Source of the DNA: Methylocystis sp. KS32
GTDB taxonomy: Bacteria; Pseudomonadota; Alphaproteobacteria; Rhizobiales; Beijerinckiaceae
NCBI GenBank assembly: GCA_002862095.1
Contig: PHSQ01000001.1
Span: 1,054,001 to 1,118,000 of the forward strand
Direction: 5' to 3'
Length of the DNA stretch: 64,000 bases
The notes under the pieces are model-generated. The model was not told the origin of the DNA, did no database searches, and was given only the letters and a program-made list of their open reading frames with translations. Position 1 is the stretch's first letter, and each line of letters begins with the position of its first letter. A program made the translations under genes and the position numbers. Below, piece by piece: positions 53,919 through 63,606 of the stretch.

Positions 53919-54638
53919 TCACGTGAGTCCGCGCGATCGGGAAGCGCTAAAGACGCTTTGCTTTGCGAACATCTTGTTGATGACGGAGATTTCCTCGCGC
54001 CGGGCCGTCCCCAAGCCGCCAAATCCTTCGCTGCGCGCTTCAAGGCACCGGGTTTGCGCGGGCATATCGCCGCGAAACGCCATATCGATAGCGGGGATTC
54101 CCGCCGCCGCGGCGCCGAGTATCAATAGACTTTTCGCGGTCGTCACCGGCGCTGAAAGCGGATCGAGCGCCAGCGATTCCGCTAACGACTGGGCATCGAA
54201 CGCCAGCGCCCTGAGACGGGGCGAACAACCGGCGTAATCCCCGAGCGCAAAAACCGCTTCCGGGCTTTGCGCGGCCAGGGCGACGATCGTGGTCGCTCCG
54301 TCTTGCAGGCCCGCCTCCGCTTCGAAAACCGCCAGTTTGGCTCCCAGGCGCTCGACGCTGGGTCTGCCCGTAGCCCTGTCGAGAAACACTCCGTCGGGCG
54401 GCGCGTCCTTCAAATGTCCGAGGCAGGAGTCCGCGTCCTCGATTCCCTCGATCCAGACAAATATTTCCGGCCGGTTTTTCTTTTGTCGAGCAGTAAGCAG
54501 GAAACGCAGCGCGTTTCCCCAGGATTCGCGATTGTCGGCCCGCAGGTCGAGCGTCAGGGCGTCCGCGCCGCAATCGAGAAGCGATTCCGCGTGCGCGGTC
54601 GGGTCTTCAGACAAGATCAGGTAGGATCGCGCATTCAT
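53919..54638 (-). CDS. CitE-like (HpcH/HpaI aldolase family) protein with altered metal site
   Basis: A 239-residue TIM-barrel protein of the CitE/HpcH family: start RSYLILSEDPTAHAESLLDCGADALTLDLR, then ALGDYAGCSPRLRALAFDAQSLAESL, and the C-terminal EGFGGLGTARREEISVINKMF. Compared with active citramalyl/malyl-CoA lyases, the first metal-binding Glu is Gln or Ala (IVALAAQSPEA), and the second site reads DAQSLAES where ED is usual; the Arg of the R-x-N motif is also absent (VWIEG). Catalysis is therefore doubtful. Repeat R2 copy 2 lies just upstream. Confidence 0.78.
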   Translation of the reverse strand: MNARSYLILSEDPTAHAESLLDCGADALTLDLRADNRESWGNALRFLLTARQKKNRPEIFVWIEGIEDADSCLGHLKDAPPDGVFLDRATGRPSVERLGAKLAVFEAEAGLQDGATTIVALAAQSPEAVFALGDYAGCSPRLRALAFDAQSLAESLALDPLSAPVTTAKSLLILGAAAAGIPAIDMAFRGDMPAQTRCLEARSEGFGGLGTARREEISVINKMFAKQSVFSASRSRGLT

Positions 54639-54657
54639 CGCACAAGCTCGATTACAT

Positions 54658-54773
54658 TAGAGTGAAATCCGAAAAAGTTGATAGACTTTTTCGATTAGAT
54701 TTTGCTCTATCGTTTTGAAAATGGAGCGATTTCTTATCGACCAGACGCTTCCGTCTGGTCGGAAAGCGCTCTA
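54658..54773 (+). repeat. Dispersed repeat R2, copy 2 (full)
   Basis: 116 bases bounded by TAGAG and GCTCTA. The left half is a long imperfect hairpin: TAGAGTGAAATC and CGAAAAAGT pair with ACTTTTTCG and GATTTTGCTCTA. The right half holds a second hairpin CCAGACG-CTTC-CGTCTGG. It lies between divergent CitE-like and DUF2336 genes. Confidence 0.88.
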
Positions 54774-54852
54774 AAGGCTAGTAGCGCCATTAAGGCGGAA
54801 TTTACCATAATCGACGATTGTTTTTAAATGAACTCTCCCAGGCCTCGAGAGG

Positions 54853-56082
54853 ATGGATCGTCCAATGATCGTGCGTAATTTTCTGCAGTGGGCGCAGACG
54901 GCCTCGGCGGCGCAACGAGCGGAAGGCGCGGGGGCGTTGGCCCGCGCTTATTTGTATTCGCAGATGGACGAGCGCGAACGCCGCGACGCCGAAATTGCAT
55001 TGATGTCGTTCCTCGACGACCCTTCGCCCCTTGTTCGTCGCGCTCTCGCCGAAAGTTTCGCCAGCGCCGCGGATGCGCCGCATTCGCTCGTTTCGGCGCT
55101 GGCAAACGATCAATCCGCCATCGCCGCCCCGGTGTTATCCCGATCTCCTCTGCTCATGGACGCGGAGCTCATAGATTGCGCGGCGATCGGCGACGCTTTC
55201 GCTCAGAGCGCCATCGCGCTTCGGGCGCGCGTGCCTGTCGCCGTGAGCGCCGCCCTTGCCGAGGTTGGGGTCAGAGAAGCCGCGATTTCCCTGGCCGTGA
55301 ACCCCGGCGCCGAACTGGCGGAATTTTCCATGCGCCGCATGGTCGAACGTTTTGGCGACGACGGCGAAATGCGTGAGGCTTTGTTGTCCCGGCCCTGGTT
55401 GCCCGCGACTGTTCGCAGCGAACTCGTGGCCGCCGCCGCGGCGAGTCTGACCGCCTTCGTCGTCGATTGCTCATGGCTGTCGGCCGAGCGCGCGGAACGC
55501 CTGTCGCGAGAGGCGCGCGATAAGGCCAATGTCATGATTGTCGCCGATGTGGCGATCCAGGATGGCCGCGCCGGAGTTCGCGAGCTCGTGGCTTATTTGC
55601 GCGAGTCCGGCCAGCTCACGCCCAGTCTCGTCCTTCGCGCCCTGCTTTCTCGCAACCGCGATCTTTTCGAAGCGGCGCTCGTGGAACTCACGGGAGTGCG
55701 CGAAGATCGCGTCTCGGGACAATTGCGCGACTTTCGCGGCGCGGGTTTCTCGGCTCTCTATGCCAAGGCAGGCTTGCCGATGAAGCTTCTGCCGGCGTTC
55801 AGAGCCGCTTTGGAGGCGCAACGCGAGTTCGGCGCGGTGGAAGACGGAGACGCGCGTCTCTCTCTGGTGATGGTCGAGCGTGTCTTGACCGCCTGCGAGG
55901 AATTGAACGGCGGCGAACTCGACAGATTGATGGCTTTGCTGCGCCGATTCGAAATGGAGGCGGCGCTGGAACAGGCGCGAGCCGCGGCGCCTTTGCTTTT
56001 CGAGAGCAACGCCGAGCCGGACATGAAAACGCCGCTGATCGATATGGAGGCGCTGGAAGCCGCTATGGCGGAGGCCGCGTGA
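54853..56082 (+). CDS. DUF2336 domain protein
   Basis: A 409-residue soluble, helix-rich protein of the DUF2336 family (HEAT-like alpha repeats). Visible repeats are MSFLDDPSPLVRRALAESFASAADAP, LVSALANDQSAIAAPVLSRSPLL and REAAISLAVNPGAELAEFSMRRMVER. Such proteins occur as regulators with two-component systems in some alphaproteobacteria, but no molecular role is known. It is flanked by two R2 repeats and converges on the TPR-glycosyltransferase gene. An in-frame ATG five codons downstream is an alternative start. Confidence 0.84.
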   Translation: MDRPMIVRNFLQWAQTASAAQRAEGAGALARAYLYSQMDERERRDAEIALMSFLDDPSPLVRRALAESFASAADAPHSLVSALANDQSAIAAPVLSRSPLLMDAELIDCAAIGDAFAQSAIALRARVPVAVSAALAEVGVREAAISLAVNPGAELAEFSMRRMVERFGDDGEMREALLSRPWLPATVRSELVAAAAASLTAFVVDCSWLSAERAERLSREARDKANVMIVADVAIQDGRAGVRELVAYLRESGQLTPSLVLRALLSRNRDLFEAALVELTGVREDRVSGQLRDFRGAGFSALYAKAGLPMKLLPAFRAALEAQREFGAVEDGDARLSLVMVERVLTACEELNGGELDRLMALLRRFEMEAALEQARAAAPLLFESNAEPDMKTPLIDMEALEAAMAEAA

Positions 56083-56111
56083 CAATTTCTAGTTACGGCG
56101 GATTTCTCTGC

Positions 56112-56226
56112 TAGAGCAAGATCCGAAAAAGTTGATAGACTTTTTCGATTAGATTTAGCTCGAGCTTTTTGAATCTGGAGCGATTTCTTAATCTACCAGA
56201 CGATTCCATCTGGTCGGAAGGCGCTA
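56112..56226 (+). repeat. Dispersed repeat R2, copy 3 (full)
   Basis: 115 bases similar to copy 2: TAGAGCAAGATCCGAAAAAG, TTGATAGACTTTTTCG, and the right hairpin CCAGACGATTCCATCTGG. It sits between the convergent 3' ends of the DUF2336 gene and the TPR protein, and its last bases provide the stop codon of the TPR gene. Confidence 0.88.
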
Positions 56227-58776
56227 GAACGCGCCTGGGGGTTGGTCCTCGCCGTAGGATTTTTCCTCGATCAGGCGAGAACCGAACAGCAAATTGATCC
56301 GCCTCTTCAAGCGCGCGCGATGATCGTTTTCCTTGTAGACGTTGCGCGCGAGGCGAATGAAATCTGGTCCGAAGTCGCCCGCTTTTTCGAGAAGTCTTAT
56401 CGAGTCTTCGATATCCCACAGCCTTTGGTTCACCTCTTTCAGCGAATGTTCCAGTTCGTTCAAGCGCGGGTCATGAAGCGCATGTGTGCTTCGGGCTTCC
56501 TCCAAAAGCGACAATTCGCGCGCGACATTGGCATGTTTCGTCCGGTTTGAAATCCGCTCAAGCTTTATTTGCAATATCGTCAGCCGGTCGATCAGCTCGC
56601 CAGCGGAACCCGGCAGGAGAATTGGCGATTTGGTCTGCTGCGTCGATCGAGCAACAATGTCCTCAAGCGCTTTCGCCATAATGGAAAATAGTTCGCTCCA
56701 ATCCCCTTTGCGCTGCTGGCGAAAGAGGCGCGCCGTTGGGTACCAGGGGCTGTCCGGTCGCTCCAACAGCCAACGCCATTCGGGCGCGCGCTTCAGCGCT
56801 ATCCAGACGTTTTTGCCGAGCGCGCCGGAGAGATGCGCGATGGAGGTGTCGATCGAGATCACCAGATCCAGATTGGCGATGATGGCGGCGGTGTCGACGA
56901 AGGCGCGACCGTCGGCATCCATATCTTTGTCCAATGTTTCGAGCCACTGCGCGCCGCGATCGTGAAGGGTTTCCACCTCCTCCACGCCGGCGTTTTTCTG
57001 CAGACTGATCAACCTTACGCCCGCGACGGACGCGAGCGGCGCGAGCGACGCCAGAGGAGCCGCGCGCGAATTATCCGAGTTCGCGTGGGAACTGCCTCGC
57101 CATGCCACCCCGACCTTGAAGCCATGGTCGCCAATGCGCCGCCGCCAAAGTTCAATGCGTTCGGGGTCTGCGTGAAGATATGATTTTGGCGCGGGGATCG
57201 TTTCGAGTTGCGTCCCGAACGAATAGGGCAAGGTGCATAAGGACACGCAGAAGTCATACGAGGCGTCGGCCTCGGGTCGTTCGATGATGGAAACGCTCTC
57301 GCCAAGGCTGTTGAGCAGTGCGTGCATGGACGCGCGGCAGGCGAAATCCACTATTGCTCCATTGCGCGCCAGCAATGGCAGATATCGGCAATATTGAATA
57401 ACGTCTCCGAGCCCCGCCTCGTCTGTCACCAGCAGCCGTTTTCCCCAAAGGGATTCGCCTTTCCACTCGGGCCAGGGCCGAGCCAACTCGATCTTCGTCT
57501 TCTCGCCTCGAATCCATCGGTATTCGAATAGCGGCAGGCCCTCCTCGTATTGACCGAGAAGAAGGCGCAGCGCGCCGAGATTCGCTTTTGTTTCTATGTG
57601 GTTGGGATCGACCGCCAGAGCCGCGTCGAAACTCTCCAAAGCTTCGCCGAACCGCGAGAGTTCCTTGAGCGCAATCGCGCGGCCGCACCAAAGGTCGGCG
57701 TCGCGCGGCGTGGCTTGCAGGGCGCGGTCAAACGACGCCAAGGCTTCCGCGTCCCTCGCCAGCCGTAACTGCGCCGTCGCGAGGCAACGCAGCGCTGGCG
57801 TATATTCGGGAGCGAGCCGAAGCGCTTGAGCGGCCGCGGTCAGAGCTTCTTCGAACGCCCCGGACTGTAGCAGCGTCATGCCGCGATTGACCGCTAGGAC
57901 GAGGTCATCCGGATTTTTCTCCAGCGCTTCCTCGTACAGCAAAAGGGCTTCACGGAAGCGCTTAAGATCATGCAGCGCATTTGCTTTAATTAATTTCGTC
58001 GCCTTGTGATCCGGCGCCAGCGCCAAGGCTCGGTCGCACAGCGCGACCGCGTCCGCGAAGCGCTTCAGTCGTGAAAGGATGAAACTCGCGCCCTCAAGGG
58101 CTGCGACATAGCGAGAGTCCAGCTCCAGCGCCGTGAGGAAACAGGCGAGTGCAGGCTCAGGCTCATCGAGTGCGGCGAAACTCGCGCCCTGATTGTGCCA
58201 GAGCGTTTTGTCGAACGGCGCCGCCTCCAGCGCCTTTTCAAATATGGCGCAAGCTTCCCGATGGCGTTGCAAAGCGTGGAGAGTAAGAGCTTTTCCAGCG
58301 AGAGCGGAAACGTTTCCCTCATCCAGCAGCAGCGCCGCGGAATAGGCGGACAAGGCCGAGTCATAAGCGCCCGCCTGATATTGCGAGGCTCCCAAAAGCC
58401 GCCATGCGGCGGGATTTCTTTCCTCGATCCGCGCGAGCGCTTCGCTCGCCGCGACAGCTTCATGGTGGCGCCCCATATTTTGCAAGGCGATGGCGCGCGC
58501 CTCCAGCGCCCGAGCGTTTAGGGGATTGATGACGAGCGTGGCCTCGAAATGTTCACAGGCTTTCGCTGGATTCCCATGAGCCGCGCAAACGAGCCCGGCG
58601 ACATAGCTCGCCGTTTCGTCCAAATCGATAGACCTCCTCTCGCTTTCAATAAGTTCAAGCGCCCGCGCCAACTGACCGCGACGCAGATGAGAGATCAACT
58701 CCGAAAGCGCTCCGACCGCACCATTGGACGCTTCCGCCGGTTTCCGCGCGAAATTGGCGCGGTCTCTGCTTGACAT
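56224..58776 (-). CDS. TPR protein fused to a glycosyltransferase-like domain and DUF6165
   Basis: An 850-residue protein. Residues about 20-400 are tandem tetratricopeptide repeats (for example ALEARAIALQNMGRHHEAVA, ALAGKALTLHALQRHREACA). About 420-700 resemble a GT9/ADP-heptose-transferase-like fold (LLVTDEAGLGDVIQYCRYLP, VAWRGSSHANSDNSRA, ISIDTSIAHLSGALGKNVWI). The last 130 residues (PGSAGELIDRLTILQIKLER to ARLKRRINLLFGSRL) match DUF6165, which is usually a separate small protein. A role in surface-polysaccharide or protein glycosylation is plausible. Its stop is provided by R2 copy 3. Confidence 0.85.
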   Translation of the reverse strand: MSSRDRANFARKPAEASNGAVGALSELISHLRRGQLARALELIESERRSIDLDETASYVAGLVCAAHGNPAKACEHFEATLVINPLNARALEARAIALQNMGRHHEAVAASEALARIEERNPAAWRLLGASQYQAGAYDSALSAYSAALLLDEGNVSALAGKALTLHALQRHREACAIFEKALEAAPFDKTLWHNQGASFAALDEPEPALACFLTALELDSRYVAALEGASFILSRLKRFADAVALCDRALALAPDHKATKLIKANALHDLKRFREALLLYEEALEKNPDDLVLAVNRGMTLLQSGAFEEALTAAAQALRLAPEYTPALRCLATAQLRLARDAEALASFDRALQATPRDADLWCGRAIALKELSRFGEALESFDAALAVDPNHIETKANLGALRLLLGQYEEGLPLFEYRWIRGEKTKIELARPWPEWKGESLWGKRLLVTDEAGLGDVIQYCRYLPLLARNGAIVDFACRASMHALLNSLGESVSIIERPEADASYDFCVSLCTLPYSFGTQLETIPAPKSYLHADPERIELWRRRIGDHGFKVGVAWRGSSHANSDNSRAAPLASLAPLASVAGVRLISLQKNAGVEEVETLHDRGAQWLETLDKDMDADGRAFVDTAAIIANLDLVISIDTSIAHLSGALGKNVWIALKRAPEWRWLLERPDSPWYPTARLFRQQRKGDWSELFSIMAKALEDIVARSTQQTKSPILLPGSAGELIDRLTILQIKLERISNRTKHANVARELSLLEEARSTHALHDPRLNELEHSLKEVNQRLWDIEDSIRLLEKAGDFGPDFIRLARNVYKENDHRARLKRRINLLFGSRLIEEKSYGEDQPPGAF

Positions 58777-59046
58777 GTCGACGTCTCTGTTTTGCCCTAT
58801 TTATCCGCAAGCACTAAGCTGACTGACTTATCCAGGACTGGCGTCGCGATGTGGTTGGGTGAGACGCCGAACCCACATCAGGAAATCGGGAGGGCGTTCA
58901 GAGCCCGAGGGAGGTCGGGGAGCATTGCAAATGTTTGGCGTAGATGCGTCGCCATCGCCGATGTCACGAAGATGTTTCGCCGCGAGCGGCGTCCGGCTTG
59001 GCGGTCTGGAGATTTCATCTATTTTCCGTATTGCGGTATTCGTTCC
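58777..59046. other. Intergenic part upstream of the TPR gene
   Basis: Together with R1 copy C this forms a 520-base gap to the patatin gene. It has an imperfect inverted repeat GATGTGGTTGGGT/ACCCACATC near 58848-58879 in the likely leader of the TPR gene. No ORF of merit was found. Confidence 0.45.
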
Positions 59047-59254
59047 ACTGCGTCACTAATCAGAAACCGGAGCGGTAAGGGGGACGTCATTGCGAGCGCG
59101 ATCCGAAGCAATCGAGGGGCGACGCCAGTCCATTTTGCCTTGCTGTGCTCGCGAGGATGCCTCAAACGATTCAGTCTCCGACCATGGCTCCTGGATTGCT
59201 TTGGAACTCACTTTCCTCGCAATGACGAAGCCGCCGTCAAACTCGTTTATGACG
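59047..59254 (+). repeat. Dispersed repeat R1, copy C
   Basis: About 208 bases with the core GTCATTGCGAG (59086) to CTCGCAATGACG (59227) and shared flanks ACTGCGTCA...GGAGCGGTAA and GTTTATGACG. Same orientation as copy A. It ends about 42 bases before the patatin gene, so promoter and repeat may interfere. Confidence 0.86.
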
Positions 59255-59296
59255 CAGAGGAATTAGGCGTTTCACTGGTCGATCGGTCGAGGAGTC

Positions 59297-60415
59297 ATGG
59301 AGCAGTTACGTAAGGAAAAAATGGCGCTCGTCCTTCAGGGTGGCGGCGCGCTGGGCTCTTATCAAGCCGGGGCCTACGAGGCGCTGCGCGAGGGCGCTCT
59401 CAACTTCGACTGGGTGGCCGGCATTTCGATCGGCGCGATCAATGGCGCCATAATTTGCGGCAACCCGCCTGGACGCCGGGTCGCGCGACTAAGGGAGTTT
59501 TGGGCTCAGACATCGAGCAATCTCCTCGCGCGGCCTTTGTCGAACGACGAAGCTACGCGCAGACTGTTCAACGAAGCCAGCGCGGCTATGACGGCGGCGT
59601 TTGGCGTTCCCGGCTTCTTCGCCCCACGTTCGTCGCCTCAGCTTTTCGGCCTGCCGTGCAAGACGTCCGAACTTGGCGTTTATGATACGAGGGGTCTGCG
59701 GGAGACGCTCGTCTCCCTGGTGGATTTCGATCTGCTGAACGCGAGCGAGACACGTTACAGCATCGGGGCGGTGAACGCGAGGACGGGAAATTTTCAGTAT
59801 TTCGACACCAATTATCATAAAATTGGGCCCGATCATGTCATGGCGAGCGGCGCCCTGCCCCCAGGATTCCCGCCGATTGAAATCGAAGGAGAGTACTATT
59901 GGGATGGAGGCATCGTTTCCAATTCTCCCCTTCAATATGTGCTCGACTTCGAGGGAACAGACGACGACTACTGCGTCTTTCAGCTCGATCTTTTCAGCGC
60001 TCGCGGCGAACTGCCGAAGACGCTTTTCGACGTGGCTCAGCGCGAGAAAGACATCCGTTATTCCAGCCGGACACGGTTGAACACCGATATGCTGCGCGAA
60101 AAGCGCGGGTTGCGGTCGGCGATCAAGAGGCTTTGCGCCAAGCTGCCGGCCGAGTTGCGCGAGGACCCCGATTGGTGTTCCCTGATGGAGAAGGGAACGG
60201 AGGCGGCGACCACAATCGTGCATCTCATCCATCGGCGCGCCGTCTATGAGACCGCATCGCGTGATTATGAATTCTCCCGCCATACCATGGAGCAGAATTG
60301 GGCGGATGGCCGAAATGACGTCGAGAGGACGTTGAGCCATCCCGCCTGGGTTCATCGTAAGCGCCTTGCCGGCGGCGTGCAGGTGTTTGATCTAGGCCAT
60401 GAGGCGAGAATTTGA
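59297..60415 (+). CDS. Patatin-like phospholipase family protein (DUF3734)
   Basis: A 372-residue patatin-fold hydrolase with a Ser-Asp dyad: the oxyanion loop [20 protein letters not shown], nucleophile in [13 protein letters not shown] (GxSxG), and the Asp in [14 protein letters not shown]. The extended C-terminus fits the DUF3734 subgroup. Rhizobial relatives sit beside 3-hydroxybutyrate dehydrogenase, as here, suggesting a role in lipid or PHB turnover (inference). The ATG follows GGAG-type sequence, and it ends 22 bases before the adc start. Confidence 0.9.
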   Translation: MEQLRKEKMALVLQGGGALGSYQAGAYEALREGALNFDWVAGISIGAINGAIICGNPPGRRVARLREFWAQTSSNLLARPLSNDEATRRLFNEASAAMTAAFGVPGFFAPRSSPQLFGLPCKTSELGVYDTRGLRETLVSLVDFDLLNASETRYSIGAVNARTGNFQYFDTNYHKIGPDHVMASGALPPGFPPIEIEGEYYWDGGIVSNSPLQYVLDFEGTDDDYCVFQLDLFSARGELPKTLFDVAQREKDIRYSSRTRLNTDMLREKRGLRSAIKRLCAKLPAELREDPDWCSLMEKGTEAATTIVHLIHRRAVYETASRDYEFSRHTMEQNWADGRNDVERTLSHPAWVHRKRLAGGVQVFDLGHEARI

Positions 60416-60437
60416 TCCGCCCGCTGGAGACTACAAA

Positions 60438-61178
60438 ATGAAAATCGATGAAGTTCGCCGCCGGGCTTTCGCCATGCCATTGACGAGCCCGGCCTTTCCG
60501 AAGGGACCCTACCGTTTCTACGATCGGGAATATTTCATCGTGACTTATCGCACCGATCGCGAGGCGCTTGAACGGGTCGTTCCCGAACCGCTGACTTTCG
60601 ACGAGCCTCTGGTAAAATACGAATTTATCAGGATGCCGAATTCGACTGGATTCGGCGATTACACCGAATCCGGGCAGGTGATCCCGGTAAAATTCAACGG
60701 GGTGGCCGGCGGCTATACGCACGCCATGTTTCTGAATGACGGGCCTCCCATCCTTGGCGGCCGCGAATTGTGGGGGTTCCCCAAGAAATATGCGCAGCCT
60801 TGCTTGTTCACGAACACCGACACGCTTTTGGGGACGCTGGACTATGGTTCCGTGCGCGTCGCTACTGGCGCCATGGGTTTCAAATATGAAGCGCTCGACA
60901 ACGCGGCAATTGCTCGATCCTTGTCCTCGCCAAATTACTTATTGAAGATCATCCCGCACGTCGACGGCTCGCCAAGAATTCTGGAACTGGTCGATTACCG
61001 ATTGGAAGATGTGATCATAAAGGGCGCTTGGTCGGGACCAGCCTCGCTTGAATTGCATCCCCATGCGCTTGCTCCCGTCGCCGATTTGCCGGTGCGGGAA
61101 ATCGTTTCCGCGATCCATGTCATCGCGGACCTCACCTTGGGTCTCGGCAAGGTCGTGCATGACTATCTTGCGGAATAA
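60438..61178 (+). CDS. adc: Acetoacetate decarboxylase
   Basis: A 246-residue enzyme splitting acetoacetate to acetone and CO2. The Schiff-base lysine lies in [12 protein letters not shown], equivalent to the E-x-x-G-(Y/F)-PKK motif of Clostridium Adc. Start: GGAGACTACAAA before ATG 60438; the ORF-track start (60399) lies inside the patatin gene. Together with bdhA downstream it handles the acetoacetate pool from PHB or ketone-body breakdown. Many Adc-like proteins have other substrates, so the activity is by family. Confidence 0.88.
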   Translation: MKIDEVRRRAFAMPLTSPAFPKGPYRFYDREYFIVTYRTDREALERVVPEPLTFDEPLVKYEFIRMPNSTGFGDYTESGQVIPVKFNGVAGGYTHAMFLNDGPPILGGRELWGFPKKYAQPCLFTNTDTLLGTLDYGSVRVATGAMGFKYEALDNAAIARSLSSPNYLLKIIPHVDGSPRILELVDYRLEDVIIKGAWSGPASLELHPHALAPVADLPVREIVSAIHVIADLTLGLGKVVHDYLAE

Positions 61179-61189
61179 AGGAGTTTTTC

Positions 61190-61966
61190 ATGGAGCTTGA
61201 TGGCAAGGTTTCGTTCATCACCGGCGCTGCGAGCGGCATCGGTCTTGGCATAGCGAAAAGATTTGTCGCGGCGGGCGGTCGCGTTGTTGTCGCGGATTTG
61301 AAGATGGACGCGGCGAAAGCCGCGGCTGCGGAACTGGGGGGCGACGCCACCGCTTTCCCGGTCGCGATGGACGTCTCAAACGAGAGCGAGGTTAATGTTG
61401 GCGTTGACCTCGCCGCCAAGCATTTTGGAACGATCGACATACTTGTGTCGAACGCCGGCATTCAGATCGTTCATCCAATCGAGGAGTTCCCATTCGCCGA
61501 TTGGAAAAAACTGCTCGCGATTCATCTTGACGGCGCCTTTCTCACGACCAAGGCCTGCCTGAAATACATGTACCCGCAGAAATCCGGGGCCTTGATTTAC
61601 ATGGGTTCCGTGCATAGCCATGAGGCCTCGCCCTTGAAATCCGCCTATGTCACGGCGAAACATGGTTTGTTGGGCTTCGCGAGGACGATGGCCAAGGAGG
61701 GCGCGAAATACAATGTCCGCGCCAATATCATTTGCCCCGGCTTCGTGATGACGCCTCTGGTCGAGAAGCAGATTCCCCAGCAAGCTGAGGAACTTGGCAT
61801 CACGGAAGAGCGGGTGGTCAAGGAGGTGATGCTTGGCGAGACCGTCGACAAGCAGTTCACCATGATAAGCGATGTCGCCGAGGTCGCTTTGACGCTCGCC
61901 GCTTTCAAGACCAACGCGCTGACCGGAGAGTCCATTATCGTCAGCCATGGCTGGCACATGAACTAA
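61190..61966 (+). CDS. bdhA: D-3-hydroxybutyrate dehydrogenase
   Basis: A 258-residue short-chain dehydrogenase oxidising (R)-3-hydroxybutyrate to acetoacetate with NAD. The nucleotide-binding start is [22 protein letters not shown] is in [12 protein letters not shown], and the catalytic Ser-Tyr-Lys in [21 protein letters not shown]. The insert [24 protein letters not shown] and C-terminal HGWHMN are typical of BdhA. AAAGGAG is placed 5 bases before the ATG. It is the last gene of patatin-adc-bdhA. Confidence 0.93.
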   Translation: MELDGKVSFITGAASGIGLGIAKRFVAAGGRVVVADLKMDAAKAAAAELGGDATAFPVAMDVSNESEVNVGVDLAAKHFGTIDILVSNAGIQIVHPIEEFPFADWKKLLAIHLDGAFLTTKACLKYMYPQKSGALIYMGSVHSHEASPLKSAYVTAKHGLLGFARTMAKEGAKYNVRANIICPGFVMTPLVEKQIPQQAEELGITEERVVKEVMLGETVDKQFTMISDVAEVALTLAAFKTNALTGESIIVSHGWHMN

Positions 61967-61982
61967 ATCCGCGAACGGCGTC

Positions 61983-63569
61983 TCAAAATTGCAGCGCGGT
62001 CGCTTGTTGGACGCCCGTCAGCTTGCAGATCGCCGAGATAGTCGGGGCGGGAGCGGCGCCGTCTATCGCGACGAGCGCCACGGCCTCGCCGTTCGGCCGA
62101 TCCCGTCCCAGCGCGAAAGTCGCGATATTCACATTCGCCTCGCCGAGCAGCCCCGCGAAGCGGCTGATGAAGCCCGGCTTGTCTTCATTAGTCAGATAAA
62201 TCATCGAGGGTGAGAACTCCGACTCGACCGCGATTTGGCCGATGCGAACGATGCGCGGCTTTCCGTCGTGAAACACGGTCCCCGAAATCGCGATTTCGCC
62301 TTCGGGAGTGGATGCGCGCAAGGTCACCAGCGACTCATAGTCGCTTTCCAACTCTCGCGTCACTTCCTCGACGCCGACTCCCCGTTCTTTCGCTATCATG
62401 GGCGCGGAAACGGCGTTCACCTCGGTCAAAATAGGCCGCAGCAATCCGCATAACGCCGCCGCCGTTATGGCCTTGGTCTTTTGGCTCGCGACCGCGCCTT
62501 CGTAGACGATCGAAAATTTCTCGACCCCCGCGCGCGCGACTTGTCCCACGAATAGCCCAAGCTTTTCGCCGAGTTCGATGAAGGGGCGTAGCCGTGGCGC
62601 TTCCTCGGCGGTTATCGAGGGAAAATTCACCGCATTGGCGATAGCGCCCCGTGTCAGATAGTCGGCCATTTGTTCGGCGACCTGAAGAGCGACCTTCTCT
62701 TGCGCCTCGGCGGTCGATGCGCCGAGATGGGGGGTGCAAACGACGTTGGCGCGCCCGAACAGTGGGCTAGACACCGCCGGCTCGACATTGAAAACATCCA
62801 ACGCCGCTCCGGCGACATGCCCGCTGTCGAGGGCTTTGCACAAAGCATCTTCGTCGATGAGTCCGCCGCGCGCGCAATTAATGACGCGAACGCCCTTGCG
62901 GGTCTTCGCCAGGTTCTCGGCGCAGAGAATGTCCCGCGTTTGATGCGTGAGCGGCGTATGCAGAGTGATGAAGTCGGAGCGGGCAAGAAGATCGTCCAGC
63001 TCGATTTTTTCAACCCCGAGAGTTTTGGCGCGCTCCGCCGAGAGGAAAGGGTCGAAGGCGACGACGCGCATCTTGAGTCCCAACGCGCGAATGGCGACAT
63101 TGGAGCCGATGTTGCCGCATCCGATGACGCCGAGCGTTTTTCCGGCGATCTCCACGCCCATGAAGCGGTTCTTCTCCCATTTCCCCGCCTTGGTCGAAGC
63201 GTCGGCGGCCGGAATTTCCCGCGCGAGCGCGAACATGAGCGCGATCGCGTGCTCCGCCGTGGTGATCGAATTGCCAAACGGCGTGTTCATGACGATGACG
63301 CCACGCGCCGTTGCGGCTGCAACGTCGACATTGTCGACGCCGATGCCGGCGCGGCCGATGACCTTTAGTCGTGGGCTACGGGCCAATAGATCGGCCGTGA
63401 CCTTGGTCGCGGATCTGATGGCGAGACCGTCATAGTCGCCGATAAGAGCGGCGAGTCTGTCTTTGTCCTTGCCGAGCGTGGGTTGGAAATCGGCTTCGAT
63501 GCCGCGGAGTTCGAGGATCTGGATCGCGGCGTGAGAAAGCTGGTCGGAAATCAGGACGCGCATCGGCAT
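61983..63569 (-). CDS. serA: D-3-phosphoglycerate dehydrogenase
   Basis: A 528-residue enzyme oxidising 3-phosphoglycerate to 3-phosphohydroxypyruvate, the first step of serine synthesis. Motifs: NAD fold IGCGNIGSNVAIRALGLKM, the catalytic region INCARGGLIDEDAL and CTPHLGASTAEAQEKVA. The extra 200 residues contain the ASB domain and a C-terminal ACT domain (LTNEDKPGFISRFAGLLGEANV) that mediates feedback by serine in other members. ATG 63569 or 63563 are both possible. It follows serC with 37 bases between, an operon. Confidence 0.95.
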   Translation of the reverse strand: MPMRVLISDQLSHAAIQILELRGIEADFQPTLGKDKDRLAALIGDYDGLAIRSATKVTADLLARSPRLKVIGRAGIGVDNVDVAAATARGVIVMNTPFGNSITTAEHAIALMFALAREIPAADASTKAGKWEKNRFMGVEIAGKTLGVIGCGNIGSNVAIRALGLKMRVVAFDPFLSAERAKTLGVEKIELDDLLARSDFITLHTPLTHQTRDILCAENLAKTRKGVRVINCARGGLIDEDALCKALDSGHVAGAALDVFNVEPAVSSPLFGRANVVCTPHLGASTAEAQEKVALQVAEQMADYLTRGAIANAVNFPSITAEEAPRLRPFIELGEKLGLFVGQVARAGVEKFSIVYEGAVASQKTKAITAAALCGLLRPILTEVNAVSAPMIAKERGVGVEEVTRELESDYESLVTLRASTPEGEIAISGTVFHDGKPRIVRIGQIAVESEFSPSMIYLTNEDKPGFISRFAGLLGEANVNIATFALGRDRPNGEAVALVAIDGAAPAPTISAICKLTGVQQATALQF

Positions 63570-63606
63570 TGGAGAGTCCTAGGCGAGGGCGATACGAGGA
63601 AGATGC

